Shown: positions 42,029 through 51,230 of the stretch, one piece after another
Position numbering within the stretch: the first letter of the stretch is position 1
Layout of the letters: the number at the start of each line of letters is the position of its first letter
Assembly (NCBI GenBank): GCA_002256485.1
Contig: NNSG01000010.1
Location: forward strand, 1 to 64,000
Direction of reading: 5' to 3'
DNA: 64,000 nt
DNA from: Fidelibacterota bacterium 408169
Lineage (GTDB): Bacteria; Fidelibacterota; Marinisomatia; Marinisomatales; TCS55
The notes under the pieces: model-generated
What the model saw: the letters and a program-made list of their open reading frames with translations, nothing else
Databases searched by the model: none
Told to the model about the DNA's origin: nothing
Program-made: the position numbers and the translations under genes

Positions 42029-44959
42029 ATGGCATTCTTAAAAAAATCCTCAACATTCCTTTTTATCCTTTATTTCGCTTTAGCAATAATTGGTTGTACC
42101 AGTCCGAGTCAGTTGAAGTTAGAACAATCTTGGGCTGAAAAAACACTTTCCACGCTCACCTTACGGGAAAAAATCGCCCAGATGATGGTATTTCATATGA
42201 ATATGCGTTTTTTGAATGAAGAAAGTCCCAAATGGAAGGAGATTACATCCTTATTAGAAACAGATGGAATTGGAGGGATTCACATCTGGTTTGGCGATGT
42301 GGGAACATCTTTGACGTTGCTTAATGAAATTCAGCAGCGTTCAAAAGTGCCGATCATTGTAGATGCTGATATAGAATACGGTGTTCAAAGAAGATTCTCG
42401 GCGGGAACGGACTTGCCCCCACTCATGGCTATTGCCGCAACGGGCAACACACATTTTGCGTATGAAGCTGGAAGAATTGCAGCACTGGAAAGTAGAGCCC
42501 TGGGAATTCATTGGAATTTTTCACCAGTTACAGATGTGAATAATAATCCCAATAACCCTATTATTAATACTCGTTCATTTGGAGAAGACCCAGATGAGGT
42601 CGGAAAATATGCTGTTGAATTTATTAGAGGATTACAGGATCATGGTATGTTGGCTACTGCCAAGCATTTTCCCGGTCACGGAGATACAGAGACCGATTCC
42701 CACACAAGCTTAGCAACTATTCCAAGTGATTCATCTCGGTTATGGTCCCTGGAATTAAAACCGTTTCAAACAGTTATTGATGCGGGAGTAGATGCAGTTA
42801 TGGTTGCACATGTTCATTCACCTGATTTGCAGCCCAATGCCAATTTACCGGCAACACTTTCTTCATTTTGGATATCGGATGTTTTAAGGGAGAAAATGGG
42901 TTTTAAAGGTGTTATCGTAACCGATTCTATGGCTATGGGTGGTGTAACGCGAAATTATTCTGACACCTATGCGTTGATCCATGCCATTAATGCCGGTTGT
43001 GATTTTATTCTACAGAATTATAATGTGAAGAAATCCATTGATATTGTCGAAGATGCTATTCAAAAAGGAATCATTTCTGAAAACCGAATTAATGACGCTG
43101 CGTTAAAAATGCTTAAGATGAAAGAAAAAGTGGGTTTGCATACGCAGCGATTTATTGCGTTGGAAGAAACACGAAAAATCCTTGGAAATAAAGAATTCAA
43201 AAAATCCGCAATGAACATTGCAGCTAAATCAATCACATTGGTCAAAAATGAAAATAATATTCTTCCGTTAAAGGTAGAAAAAAATGAAGAAATAATCGTT
43301 ATAGATATATATGACCATCCAAATGACCATGATGAATCAACAACAACAAAAGATTTAAAGCGATCTGGTTTAAAGATACAATCGATGCAGGTTGATGAAT
43401 CTGACAGTACATCATATTATAATTCAATATTGCAAAAAATCCCTAAAAATGCGCCTATTATTTTGAATTCATTCGCCAGTCCGTCTGCTTGGAAGAACAG
43501 GATTTTTCTTCCGGATCATCAAATGGATTTTATACATGAATTGAATCAAAAATCTAACAGGGTTCTTTTAATCAGTTTTGGTAATCCATATTTGATTCAG
43601 GGATTGCCCGAAACCCCAGGATATATTTGTGCCTGGAAAGGGAATGATATATTGCAAAAAGCCATGGTGCAAACACTTATGGGAAAGAATCATTTTTCGG
43701 GTACGTTGCCAATAACGATTCCGGATATTGCCGAAAGAGGAGATGGCCTACAATTAGAGCAACAACCTATCCAATTTGAAACATCTTCATTTTCTCCCGG
43801 AAAAACAATTAAACATGTTATGCCTTATGAAGTGGATGTGGATGTTTCACACGTGAAGTCGCTATTGAAAGAAGCTGTTTCAGATACTGCTTGGCCCGGA
43901 GGAGTATTAATAGCTGGAAAAGGTGGAAAAATCTTTTTGCATGAAGCTGTTGGGAATCATACATACAGTTCAAAAACACTTACACGAAAAACAGACATTT
44001 TTGATTTAGCATCCATCACAAAAGTGATTGCTACCACATCAGCTGTTATGAAATTGGTTGAAAAAGGACAATTGGTTTTAGATGAAAAAGTGGTGACGTA
44101 TCTCCCTGAATTCAAGGGGATACAGTCTGAATATTTTCAGCAGAAAAGTAAAATAAGTATTAGAAATCTATTGACACACACTGCCGGGCTGCCTCCATTT
44201 AAACAATATTATTTAATGGATAATTCCATTGGAATGAGAATAGATAGCGTTTTCAATACAGAGCCGGATATTGGAATTGCTGAAAAGACAGTGTATTCTG
44301 ACGTTGGATTAATCACATTAGGAAAAGTATTGGAAAAAGTGAGTGGAGTAACTCTAGATGTCTTGGCTGACTCTCTAATATTTAAACCATTGGGAATGAA
44401 TACCACATTTTTTAATCCGCCAAATGAAAAATTACATAGAGTTGTGCCAACAGAAATTGCTGAAGGGTATAGAAATGGATTAATCCATGGAGAAGTTCAT
44501 GATGAAAATGCCCATAGTTTAGGCGGTATTGCAGGTCATGCAGGACTTTTTTCAACAGCAGAAGATTTAGCCGTATTTTCCCAAATGATGATCAATGGAG
44601 GAATCTATGGTTGGAAAAGAATTTTTAGAGAAGAAACGATTAATTTATTTACAACTAGAGCCAATGTAGTGGAGGGAAGTTCTCGTTGCTTGGGTTGGGA
44701 TAGTCCATCAGGTAAAGCATCTGGTGGCGTTTATTTGGCAGAAAATAGTTTTGGTCATACCGGATATACTGGGTCGTCATTATGGATTGATCCAGAAAAT
44801 GATTTGTTTGTTATTTTGTTAACAAACGCTGTTCATCCAAATCGTTCATGGAAAGCACCGAAATATTATGATTGGCATCAACGTATTCATTCAGCTGTGT
44901 ATGAAGCAGTTGGGATTACTGAACAAAATCCAAGTTTGGAATGGAGACGAGAATGGTGA
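42029..44959 (+). CDS. GH3 beta-N-acetylhexosaminidase fused to a serine beta-lactamase-like domain, lipoprotein
   Basis: 976 residues. The lipobox AIIGC places lipid-modified Cys23 at the start of the mature protein. The GH3 domain (about 35-380) has AKHFPGHGDTETDSHTSLA, the NagZ His/Asp loop, and VTDSMAMGGV with the nucleophile Asp. A GH3 C-terminal-like domain follows (about 390-600). The last 360 residues are a class C beta-lactamase/DD-peptidase-type fold: FDLASITKV (S-x2-K), TVYSDVGLITLG (Tyr-Ser) and FGHTGYTGSS (HTG). It is a two-enzyme surface or periplasmic protein, likely acting on peptidoglycan fragments. The same fusion is common in Bacteroidota. Confidence 0.93.
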   Translation: MAFLKKSSTFLFILYFALAIIGCTSPSQLKLEQSWAEKTLSTLTLREKIAQMMVFHMNMRFLNEESPKWKEITSLLETDGIGGIHIWFGDVGTSLTLLNEIQQRSKVPIIVDADIEYGVQRRFSAGTDLPPLMAIAATGNTHFAYEAGRIAALESRALGIHWNFSPVTDVNNNPNNPIINTRSFGEDPDEVGKYAVEFIRGLQDHGMLATAKHFPGHGDTETDSHTSLATIPSDSSRLWSLELKPFQTVIDAGVDAVMVAHVHSPDLQPNANLPATLSSFWISDVLREKMGFKGVIVTDSMAMGGVTRNYSDTYALIHAINAGCDFILQNYNVKKSIDIVEDAIQKGIISENRINDAALKMLKMKEKVGLHTQRFIALEETRKILGNKEFKKSAMNIAAKSITLVKNENNILPLKVEKNEEIIVIDIYDHPNDHDESTTTKDLKRSGLKIQSMQVDESDSTSYYNSILQKIPKNAPIILNSFASPSAWKNRIFLPDHQMDFIHELNQKSNRVLLISFGNPYLIQGLPETPGYICAWKGNDILQKAMVQTLMGKNHFSGTLPITIPDIAERGDGLQLEQQPIQFETSSFSPGKTIKHVMPYEVDVDVSHVKSLLKEAVSDTAWPGGVLIAGKGGKIFLHEAVGNHTYSSKTLTRKTDIFDLASITKVIATTSAVMKLVEKGQLVLDEKVVTYLPEFKGIQSEYFQQKSKISIRNLLTHTAGLPPFKQYYLMDNSIGMRIDSVFNTEPDIGIAEKTVYSDVGLITLGKVLEKVSGVTLDVLADSLIFKPLGMNTTFFNPPNEKLHRVVPTEIAEGYRNGLIHGEVHDENAHSLGGIAGHAGLFSTAEDLAVFSQMMINGGIYGWKRIFREETINLFTTRANVVEGSSRCLGWDSPSGKASGGVYLAENSFGHTGYTGSSLWIDPENDLFVILLTNAVHPNRSWKAPKYYDWHQRIHSAVYEAVGITEQNPSLEWRREW

Positions 44960-45834
44960 TGAAAGGAAAAAGTAAAAAGGAAGAAGGCAGAAGTGGGATG
45001 GAAGATGGAAAACGTAAATACTTGTTTTTACTTTTTACTTTTTACTTTTTACTGATCATCGGTTGTTCTAATTCAAATTCTTGGATCGAATCTTTACCAA
45101 AACCCTGGACATTAACAGAGGACCAGATTTCAGACATTCTTCCTCAATTCCATAATCATTATCCAGATTTTCATGATCGCTTAAAAGCAATTACTCTTTG
45201 GCAAGTGGGGAAGCCATACGAAATATTTAAACTGGGAGAAGAAATTGAACCGGATACGGATCCTATTATCCGTTTGGATGTTTCAGATTGCACAGTCCAT
45301 GTATTGACCAGTCTTGCGTTTTCTCAAAGCAGATCCTGGGTAGAAGCTCGTGAGAAGATGATCGATATTCATTATAAAGATGGAAAACCGTCTTACAAAT
45401 CACGTTGGCATTATACATCAGATCGGATTCAAGAGAATCCATATACAAAAAATATAACGAATGAACTTCTTGATATAAATCAATTTGAAAAAGTAGATAT
45501 CATCTTAAACCTTAAAGAAAACGGAAGTGAATTTTTACCATTAGGCTGGCAAAAGAATATAAAAATGAATTTTATTCCAAATAATAAGATTACAGAAGAT
45601 TTACTTTCTAAATTGCCTAGAGTATGTGGAGTGGCATTTGTAAAAAAAGCGTATTTTAAGATGGGAATTGTTATTGCTCATGAAGGAATGATTATTGATC
45701 AAAAGAATATCGTCCACGCATCAGCTGAATATGATAAGACCGTGAATGTGGATTTTATGGAATATTATTTTAGGGAAAATGGTCCTTTATTTGACGGAAT
45801 TATGATATATTCATTTCATCCAATAGAACAATAA
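44959..45834 (+). CDS. DUF1460 family NlpC/P60-type amidase, lipoprotein
   Basis: 291 residues from the ATG at 44959, which overlaps the previous stop (TGATG). ATGs at 44941, 44953 and 44998 are alternatives; the last gives the most compact signal peptide. The lipobox LLIIGC precedes SNSNSW. The catalytic Cys lies in RLDVSDCTVHVLTSLAF and the His region is SRWHYTSDRIQ, matching DUF1460. This family is known to cleave the MurNAc-L-Ala bond of muropeptides. The signal-peptide codons contain a four-copy heptamer repeat. The stop shares a base with the next ATG. Confidence 0.87.
   Translation: MKGKSKKEEGRSGMEDGKRKYLFLLFTFYFLLIIGCSNSNSWIESLPKPWTLTEDQISDILPQFHNHYPDFHDRLKAITLWQVGKPYEIFKLGEEIEPDTDPIIRLDVSDCTVHVLTSLAFSQSRSWVEAREKMIDIHYKDGKPSYKSRWHYTSDRIQENPYTKNITNELLDINQFEKVDIILNLKENGSEFLPLGWQKNIKMNFIPNNKITEDLLSKLPRVCGVAFVKKAYFKMGIVIAHEGMIIDQKNIVHASAEYDKTVNVDFMEYYFRENGPLFDGIMIYSFHPIEQ
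45025..45052 (+). repeat. Tandem heptamer TTTTTAC x4 inside a coding region
   Basis: Four perfect copies of TTTTTAC encode the hydrophobic core of the DUF1460 lipoprotein signal peptide (LFTFYFL). Change by one copy would shift the frame. The repeat is also complementary to 44967-44979 (13 bases, AAAAAGTAAAAAG), near the candidate start codons, so the mRNA can fold back there. Confidence 0.8.
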
Positions 45835-48158
45835 TGAAAATAAATTCAAAAGTAGAAAATACATTTTTAGAGCATATAAATTTTGTAAAGCAAACAACAC
45901 ATATCCCCTATGTTATAGTTGACAATTTTCCAAGACTGGGATTTTTAGCAGCGTTAAGATTTTTAGAATGGGTAAGTGATAATCCCACTGGTGTTATTTC
46001 ATTGCCTACGGGTAAAACACCTGAATATTTTATTAAATGGACACAATATTTGCTGGATAATTGGTCAAATCATGAATTGGAAAGTCTGCGTAAGAATAAT
46101 GGACTTTTAATAGACAGAAAACCGGATTTATCCAATTTACAGTTTGTTCAAATTGATGAGTTTTACCCCATTGATTCCAATCAGCACAATAGTTTTTATA
46201 ATTTTGTCCATCACTTTTATATACACAAGCTTGGTTTAAACCCAAATAGTGGGCTTTTTATTAATTGCAGTAAAATCCCCAGAGTAAAGAATAAATCACT
46301 TATGGATATATTCCCAGGTCAAACTGTGGATTTAACATTACGTTATAGGGATCCCAAATCAAAAGAAGAAGTAGATCAGCAAAAAACCATTTTTCTGGTA
46401 GATCAGTGGTGTACAGATTATGAAAATGGTATTCGTGATAAAGGCGGAATTGGATTCTTTCTTGGCGGGATTGGACCAGACGGGCATATTGCATTCAATG
46501 TGCGTGGTTCAGATCACAATTCAACTACACGTCTCATGGAAACCAATTTTGAAACACAGGCAACAGCTGCAGCTGACTTGGGCGGAATAGAAATTGCAAG
46601 AAACAGATTAGTAATCACAATTGGGTTGTCTACAATTACTGCTAAAAAAGATGCTACAGCTATCATTTTTGCTGCTGGAGAATCAAAAGCCGGAATCATT
46701 CAGGAATCACTGGAACTGGAAAAAAATATTCAATACCCAGCTACAGCTTTGCAACAATTAGAAGGCAGTAGATTCTATTTAACTAAAGGTGCAGCAAGCA
46801 AATTACTTGATGTAAAAAAATATCAGTTGAACAATGAAGCTTGGACACAGAAAAAAACAGAAATGTCCATAATCAATGTTTGTCAAAAGCTAAACACATA
46901 TGGACACCGTTTAACTCCGAATGATCTAAAGGAAGATTCAACAGCTTCTTTAATTCCGGACATAAATGAAAAAACAATTCCAGCAGTTATTGATGCATTT
47001 AAAGAAAAGATTAATAAAGCACTCGATGTACCCGACAATGAAACATTTTTACATACCGGCCCCCACCATGATGATATTATGCTGGGATATTTACCACATA
47101 TCATACACTTGGTGAGATCTCCAAATAACTATAATTATTTCGCAAATATGACGTCCGGTTTTACATCAGTGACAAATCATTATGTTATAAAGGTATTAAA
47201 AAAAACAGAAACATTTTTAAATAGTGGAAAAATTGAAATGGTACAATACCCAGATTTTTTCTCAAAGGGTTATAACTTAAAGAGGGATAAAGATGTATAC
47301 CATTATCTTGATCGCATTGCAGAAGGAAACACCCAAGGTCAGCAAAGAGGATTAAGCCATCGGATCGTAAGAGCATTGGTTGAAATATTTTCAATCAATT
47401 CCATAACAGAATTACAACATAAAATATCAGAAATCATCGTATACCTTGAATCTTGTTATGATGGTGAAAAAAATCGAGATGATATCCAAAGCTTAAAAGG
47501 CATGATCAGAGAATTCGAGGAAGAATTGGTTTGGGCGCATTATGGTGTACAAGTAAAAGATGTTTACCATTTACGATTAGGGTTTTATACGGGAGATATT
47601 TTTACTGAAAATCCTGAAAAAAGCAGGGATGTTAAACCAATATTGAAATTATTCAAGAAATTGGATCCAACTGTTATCACTTTAGCATTAGATCCCGAAG
47701 GGAGCGGACCCGACACTCATTATAAAGTGTTGCAATCGATTGCAGAAGCTGTACGGTTATGGGGCGATGAAAAAGATATATCGAAATTAAAAATTTGGGG
47801 TTATCGCAATGTTTGGTACAGATTTAGTCCGGAAGAAGCTGACATTATTGTTCCTGTTTCCCTAAATTCAATGGCCATGCTCCGTGACACTTTTCTAAAT
47901 TGTTATTTGAGTCAAAAGGATGCGTCATTTCCTAGTTTTGAATATGATGGTCCATTTTGTGATTTTACAAAAAATATATGGGTTGATCAGCACAAATTGA
48001 TGGAACTTGTTCTCGGAAGAGATTTCTGGTACCAAAATGAACATCCAAGGCCGCGCGCAACCCATGGTCTGGTTTTCTTAAAAGAACTGTCTGTAGATCA
48101 ATTTCTTAACGAAGCAAGAAGGCTGGAGAAATCCATGGAAGGGCAGATTGATTATTAG
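45834..48158 (+). CDS. nagB: Glucosamine-6-phosphate deaminase fused to a PIG-L-type deacetylase domain
   Basis: 774 residues, no signal peptide. Residues about 1-330 are NagB-like: GVISLPTGKTPEYFI, VQIDEFYPI and GGIGPDGHIAFNVRGS, the active-site set. After a linker, residues about 395-774 contain FLHTGPHHDDIMLGYLPHI, the metal-binding HxxDD of the PIG-L/LmbE deacetylase family, and DPEGSGPDTHYKVLQ, a distal His region. Such fusions occur in Bacteroidota. Together the halves could deacetylate and deaminate GlcNAc-6-phosphate to fructose-6-phosphate; the deacetylase role is inferred. It starts at the DUF1460 stop and ends overlapping the GH84 GTG. Confidence 0.9.
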   Translation: MKINSKVENTFLEHINFVKQTTHIPYVIVDNFPRLGFLAALRFLEWVSDNPTGVISLPTGKTPEYFIKWTQYLLDNWSNHELESLRKNNGLLIDRKPDLSNLQFVQIDEFYPIDSNQHNSFYNFVHHFYIHKLGLNPNSGLFINCSKIPRVKNKSLMDIFPGQTVDLTLRYRDPKSKEEVDQQKTIFLVDQWCTDYENGIRDKGGIGFFLGGIGPDGHIAFNVRGSDHNSTTRLMETNFETQATAAADLGGIEIARNRLVITIGLSTITAKKDATAIIFAAGESKAGIIQESLELEKNIQYPATALQQLEGSRFYLTKGAASKLLDVKKYQLNNEAWTQKKTEMSIINVCQKLNTYGHRLTPNDLKEDSTASLIPDINEKTIPAVIDAFKEKINKALDVPDNETFLHTGPHHDDIMLGYLPHIIHLVRSPNNYNYFANMTSGFTSVTNHYVIKVLKKTETFLNSGKIEMVQYPDFFSKGYNLKRDKDVYHYLDRIAEGNTQGQQRGLSHRIVRALVEIFSINSITELQHKISEIIVYLESCYDGEKNRDDIQSLKGMIREFEEELVWAHYGVQVKDVYHLRLGFYTGDIFTENPEKSRDVKPILKLFKKLDPTVITLALDPEGSGPDTHYKVLQSIAEAVRLWGDEKDISKLKIWGYRNVWYRFSPEEADIIVPVSLNSMAMLRDTFLNCYLSQKDASFPSFEYDGPFCDFTKNIWVDQHKLMELVLGRDFWYQNEHPRPRATHGLVFLKELSVDQFLNEARRLEKSMEGQIDY

Positions 48159-49468
48159 TGTCAAACCCTGACTTTATCTGCGGCACACTGGAAGGATTTT
48201 TTGGTCGTCCCTGGACGCTGGAACATCGAAAACAATTATTTAAATGGATGCGTGATTGGGGTGGGATGAATGCATACATGTACGCCCCGAAGGACGATCT
48301 TTACCATCGAAGCAAATGGAGGAAATTGTATCCGGAATCTATATTATTTGAACTAAAAGAATTAATCGAATCGTGTAAACAAAAAGACCTTCAATTTATT
48401 TATGCTATTGCGCCAGGCTTGGATATGAGTTATTCAAGTAAAGCTGATTGGAATAAATTATTAAAAAAGATTGAGCAAATTCAACGGTTCGGTTGTTCCC
48501 ATTTTGCCATTTTATTTGATGATATTCCATCTGAACTATCAACAGAGGATCAACGTGTTTTTCCATCATTTGCCCAAGCACAGGCTAGCGTGACAAACCG
48601 CCTGTTAGATTCGTTGAAGAAAACGAATTCAGATTCGACGTTGATTTTTTGTCCCACAATATATTGTGGACACATGGCTGATTATAATGTTACGGGAAAT
48701 GATTATTTGAATGAATTAGGCGAATCACTTGATGAAGAAATCGGGTTTTTCTGGACAGGCCCTGAAGTGGTATCAATGGAAATCCCTGTGAAAACAATTC
48801 AGGAATTACGAATGGTAATAAAACGCAAACCCATCATTTGGGATAATATTCATGCCAATGATTATGACATCAGGCAAATTTTCTTTGGTCCCTATGCAGG
48901 ACGACCGTTAGAATTAAAAAATAAAGTGTCTGGTATTTTAAGCAATCCCAACTGTCACTTTTGGGCCAATTTCAATCCGTTGAGAACCTTGGCGATGTAC
49001 AATAATGAAACTGATTCGTGGAATTCCCGACAAGCCTTTTTGGATTCTACCAAAGAGTGGATGAAGTATTTCGGGAATGATGCATTAATAGAAGAAGAAA
49101 TATTTTTGTTGGGAGATTGTTTTTATTTACCCAGTAAAATGGGGGATAAAGGATACCGACTGGTTGAGAGTGTTAAGCAAATCACCAATAATGAACCGAA
49201 TGAATGGGGAAAACATTTGGATAATTTTATACAAATTAAATCCATTTTGAATTCTCTTTGCATGAAACTCATAGCATCAACTAACCGTGACCTGCTTTAT
49301 AATTTTTATCAACCCCTTTGGGAATTAAGGGAAGAAATGGAATATGTCTCCAAAAGAATAGAATGGAAAATGTCTGGAAAGAACGAATTCAAATCACCGG
49401 AGTTAGTTCCAAGGAGACAAGGTATTTTATATGAAATTCAAAAGATTGCACATTCTGATAAAAACTAG
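48158..49468 (+). CDS. GH84 beta-N-acetylglucosaminidase, cytoplasmic
   Basis: 436 residues starting at GTG, whose first base is the last of the preceding TAG. GH84 hallmarks are GTLEGFFGRPWTLEHR, NAYMYAPKDDLYHR, FAILFDDIPSEL (the catalytic Asp-Asp pair), PTIYCGH and GFFWTGPEVVSMEIP, followed by IIWDNIHANDYD and RPLELKNKVSGILSNPN. The family removes terminal beta-GlcNAc with substrate assistance (O-GlcNAcase and bacterial NagJ types). No signal peptide is present, so it should act on imported GlcNAc-conjugates or on cytoplasmic glycosylated molecules. It is the last gene of the plus-strand amino-sugar operon. Confidence 0.92.
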   Translation: MSNPDFICGTLEGFFGRPWTLEHRKQLFKWMRDWGGMNAYMYAPKDDLYHRSKWRKLYPESILFELKELIESCKQKDLQFIYAIAPGLDMSYSSKADWNKLLKKIEQIQRFGCSHFAILFDDIPSELSTEDQRVFPSFAQAQASVTNRLLDSLKKTNSDSTLIFCPTIYCGHMADYNVTGNDYLNELGESLDEEIGFFWTGPEVVSMEIPVKTIQELRMVIKRKPIIWDNIHANDYDIRQIFFGPYAGRPLELKNKVSGILSNPNCHFWANFNPLRTLAMYNNETDSWNSRQAFLDSTKEWMKYFGNDALIEEEIFLLGDCFYLPSKMGDKGYRLVESVKQITNNEPNEWGKHLDNFIQIKSILNSLCMKLIASTNRDLLYNFYQPLWELREEMEYVSKRIEWKMSGKNEFKSPELVPRRQGILYEIQKIAHSDKN

Positions 49469-49476
49469 TATATATT

Positions 49477-49495
49477 GTGTAAATTTGGTTTACAC
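49477..49495 (+). terminator. Short stem-loop after the GH84 gene
   Basis: GTGTAAA (49477-49483) pairs with TTTACAC (49489-49495) across a five-base loop, eight bases after the stop. There is no long T-run, so it is a weak terminator candidate or an operator-like palindrome upstream of the helicase gene. Confidence 0.4.
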
Positions 49496-49577
49496 TTATG
49501 CATTATAAAACTCGTTTAGAAACCGATATTATCATTCATTACGTCAACAATTAATCATAATTAAATAAAGAAATTAA

Positions 49578-51176
49578 ATGACAAATAAAACTAAAAAGTC
49601 TTTCAAAGACCTAGGGCTTTCAGATGACATTATAGAGGCAATCAACAATAAAGGATTCGAAGAACCAACTGAAATTCAGGTTATGACGATTCCGGTGATG
49701 TTGAAAAATGATAGAAATATTATTGCTCAAGCCCAAACAGGTACTGGGAAAACAGCTGCTTTTGGTCTCCCCCTCATAGATATGATTCATCCGGAATCAA
49801 AAACAGTTCAGGCGCTGGTTCTGGTTCCGACCCGAGAATTAGCTATTCAAGTATCAGAAGAAATAAACTCTCTAAAGGGAAATAAGGGTATTAAAACAGT
49901 CCCTATATATGGTGGGCAATCTATAGATCAACAACTTCGCAGATTAAAAAAGGGTGTACATATTGTAGTGGGATCTCCGGGAAGAGTTATAGATCATCTT
50001 AAAAGAAAATCACTAAAACTTGGTGAAATTGACCATTTGATTTTAGATGAAGCGGATGAAATGTTGAATATGGGTTTTATCGATGATATGGAAGAAATAT
50101 TCAAGTACACTAATCCAGATAAAAAAACGTTATTGTTCTCTGCAACAATACCAAGAAAAATCCAAGAACTTGCACACAGATACATGGAAGGTTATGAACT
50201 TATTAAAGCTCATAAAAAGCAATTGACAACTAATCTGACCGAACAGATTTATTTTGAAGTAAAAGCTTCGGATAAATTCGAAGCACTTTGTAGAATCATT
50301 GATATTGAAGATAATTTTTATGGTCTAGTATTTTGTAGAACAAAAAAGGATGTTGATTCTGTGTTGTCCCATCTCGTGAATAGAGGGTATAGTTCTGAAG
50401 CGATTCACGGCGATATTACTCAAAGTCAACGTGAACGAACTTTGAACAATTTCAGGAAACAAAAAATCAATACACTTATAGCAACAGACGTAGCAGCGAG
50501 AGGAATCGATGTCAATAATCTAACACATGTAATCAATTATTCACTCCCCGGTGATTCAGAGGCCTATGTTCATCGCATCGGCCGAACAGGTCGAGCGGGA
50601 AATGAAGGAACTGCAATTACGTTTATTACTCCAAGTGAATATAAGCGATTAATGTTTATTCAGCGGAAAGCAAAGGCAGATATCAAAAGATCTACTGTAC
50701 CAAAAGTGGAAGATATTATTAAAGCAAAGAAAACAAAGATTGATGATGATATTTTATCTATGATGGGAAAAAATGTTAATTCAGATTATTATAATTGGGC
50801 CAAAAAGCTACAAGAAAATAACCACCCAACTGAAATATTAGCTGCTATTTTGAACTATTGTTTTGAAGGCGATTTAAATCCGAATAACTATGGTGAATTG
50901 AACGAATCGCATAAAAAAAGAAAATCTGTGGATATGCAAGGAAAAACCAGATTATTTGTTGCTATTGGTAAGAAAGATAGAATTAACCCAAAAAAATTAG
51001 TAAATCTCATATCAAAAAAAGTATCGATTCGTCCAAAAGAAATACACGATGTACAGGTGTTAGACAACTTTTCTTTTGTAACAGTACCCTTTGAAAAAGC
51101 AGAAGAAATTATCAAAAGTTTTAAAAAAAGAGGTAAAAAACAATTGATTTCTCATGTAAAGAAAGGGAAAAAATGA
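49578..51176 (+). CDS. DEAD-box RNA helicase with DbpA-type RNA-binding domain
   Basis: 532 residues. All helicase motifs are visible: Q motif (KGFEEPTEIQ), AQTGTGKTAAFG, PTRELAIQV, GSPGRVIDHL, LDEADEMLNMG, SAT, FCRTKKDVD, TDVAARGIDV and HRIGRTGRAG. The C-terminal part (TRLFVAIGKKDRINPKKLVNLISKK) is a DbpA/CsdA-type RNA-binding domain followed by a Lys-rich tail. Such enzymes remodel rRNA and mRNA structure, especially in the cold (DeaD/CsdA group). It is transcribed from its own 109-base upstream region and converges with lysA. Confidence 0.95.
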   Translation: MTNKTKKSFKDLGLSDDIIEAINNKGFEEPTEIQVMTIPVMLKNDRNIIAQAQTGTGKTAAFGLPLIDMIHPESKTVQALVLVPTRELAIQVSEEINSLKGNKGIKTVPIYGGQSIDQQLRRLKKGVHIVVGSPGRVIDHLKRKSLKLGEIDHLILDEADEMLNMGFIDDMEEIFKYTNPDKKTLLFSATIPRKIQELAHRYMEGYELIKAHKKQLTTNLTEQIYFEVKASDKFEALCRIIDIEDNFYGLVFCRTKKDVDSVLSHLVNRGYSSEAIHGDITQSQRERTLNNFRKQKINTLIATDVAARGIDVNNLTHVINYSLPGDSEAYVHRIGRTGRAGNEGTAITFITPSEYKRLMFIQRKAKADIKRSTVPKVEDIIKAKKTKIDDDILSMMGKNVNSDYYNWAKKLQENNHPTEILAAILNYCFEGDLNPNNYGELNESHKKRKSVDMQGKTRLFVAIGKKDRINPKKLVNLISKKVSIRPKEIHDVQVLDNFSFVTVPFEKAEEIIKSFKKRGKKQLISHVKKGKK

Positions 51177-51230
51177 GGCCGAATATTTCCTTTTCTTGAA
51201 AAAATCGAAATCATCAATAACAATGTAATT

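Noticed and set aside
45025-45052. Start of a CRISPR or other spaced repeat array
   Set aside because: The units are contiguous heptamers without spacers, inside a coding frame. No cas genes are present.
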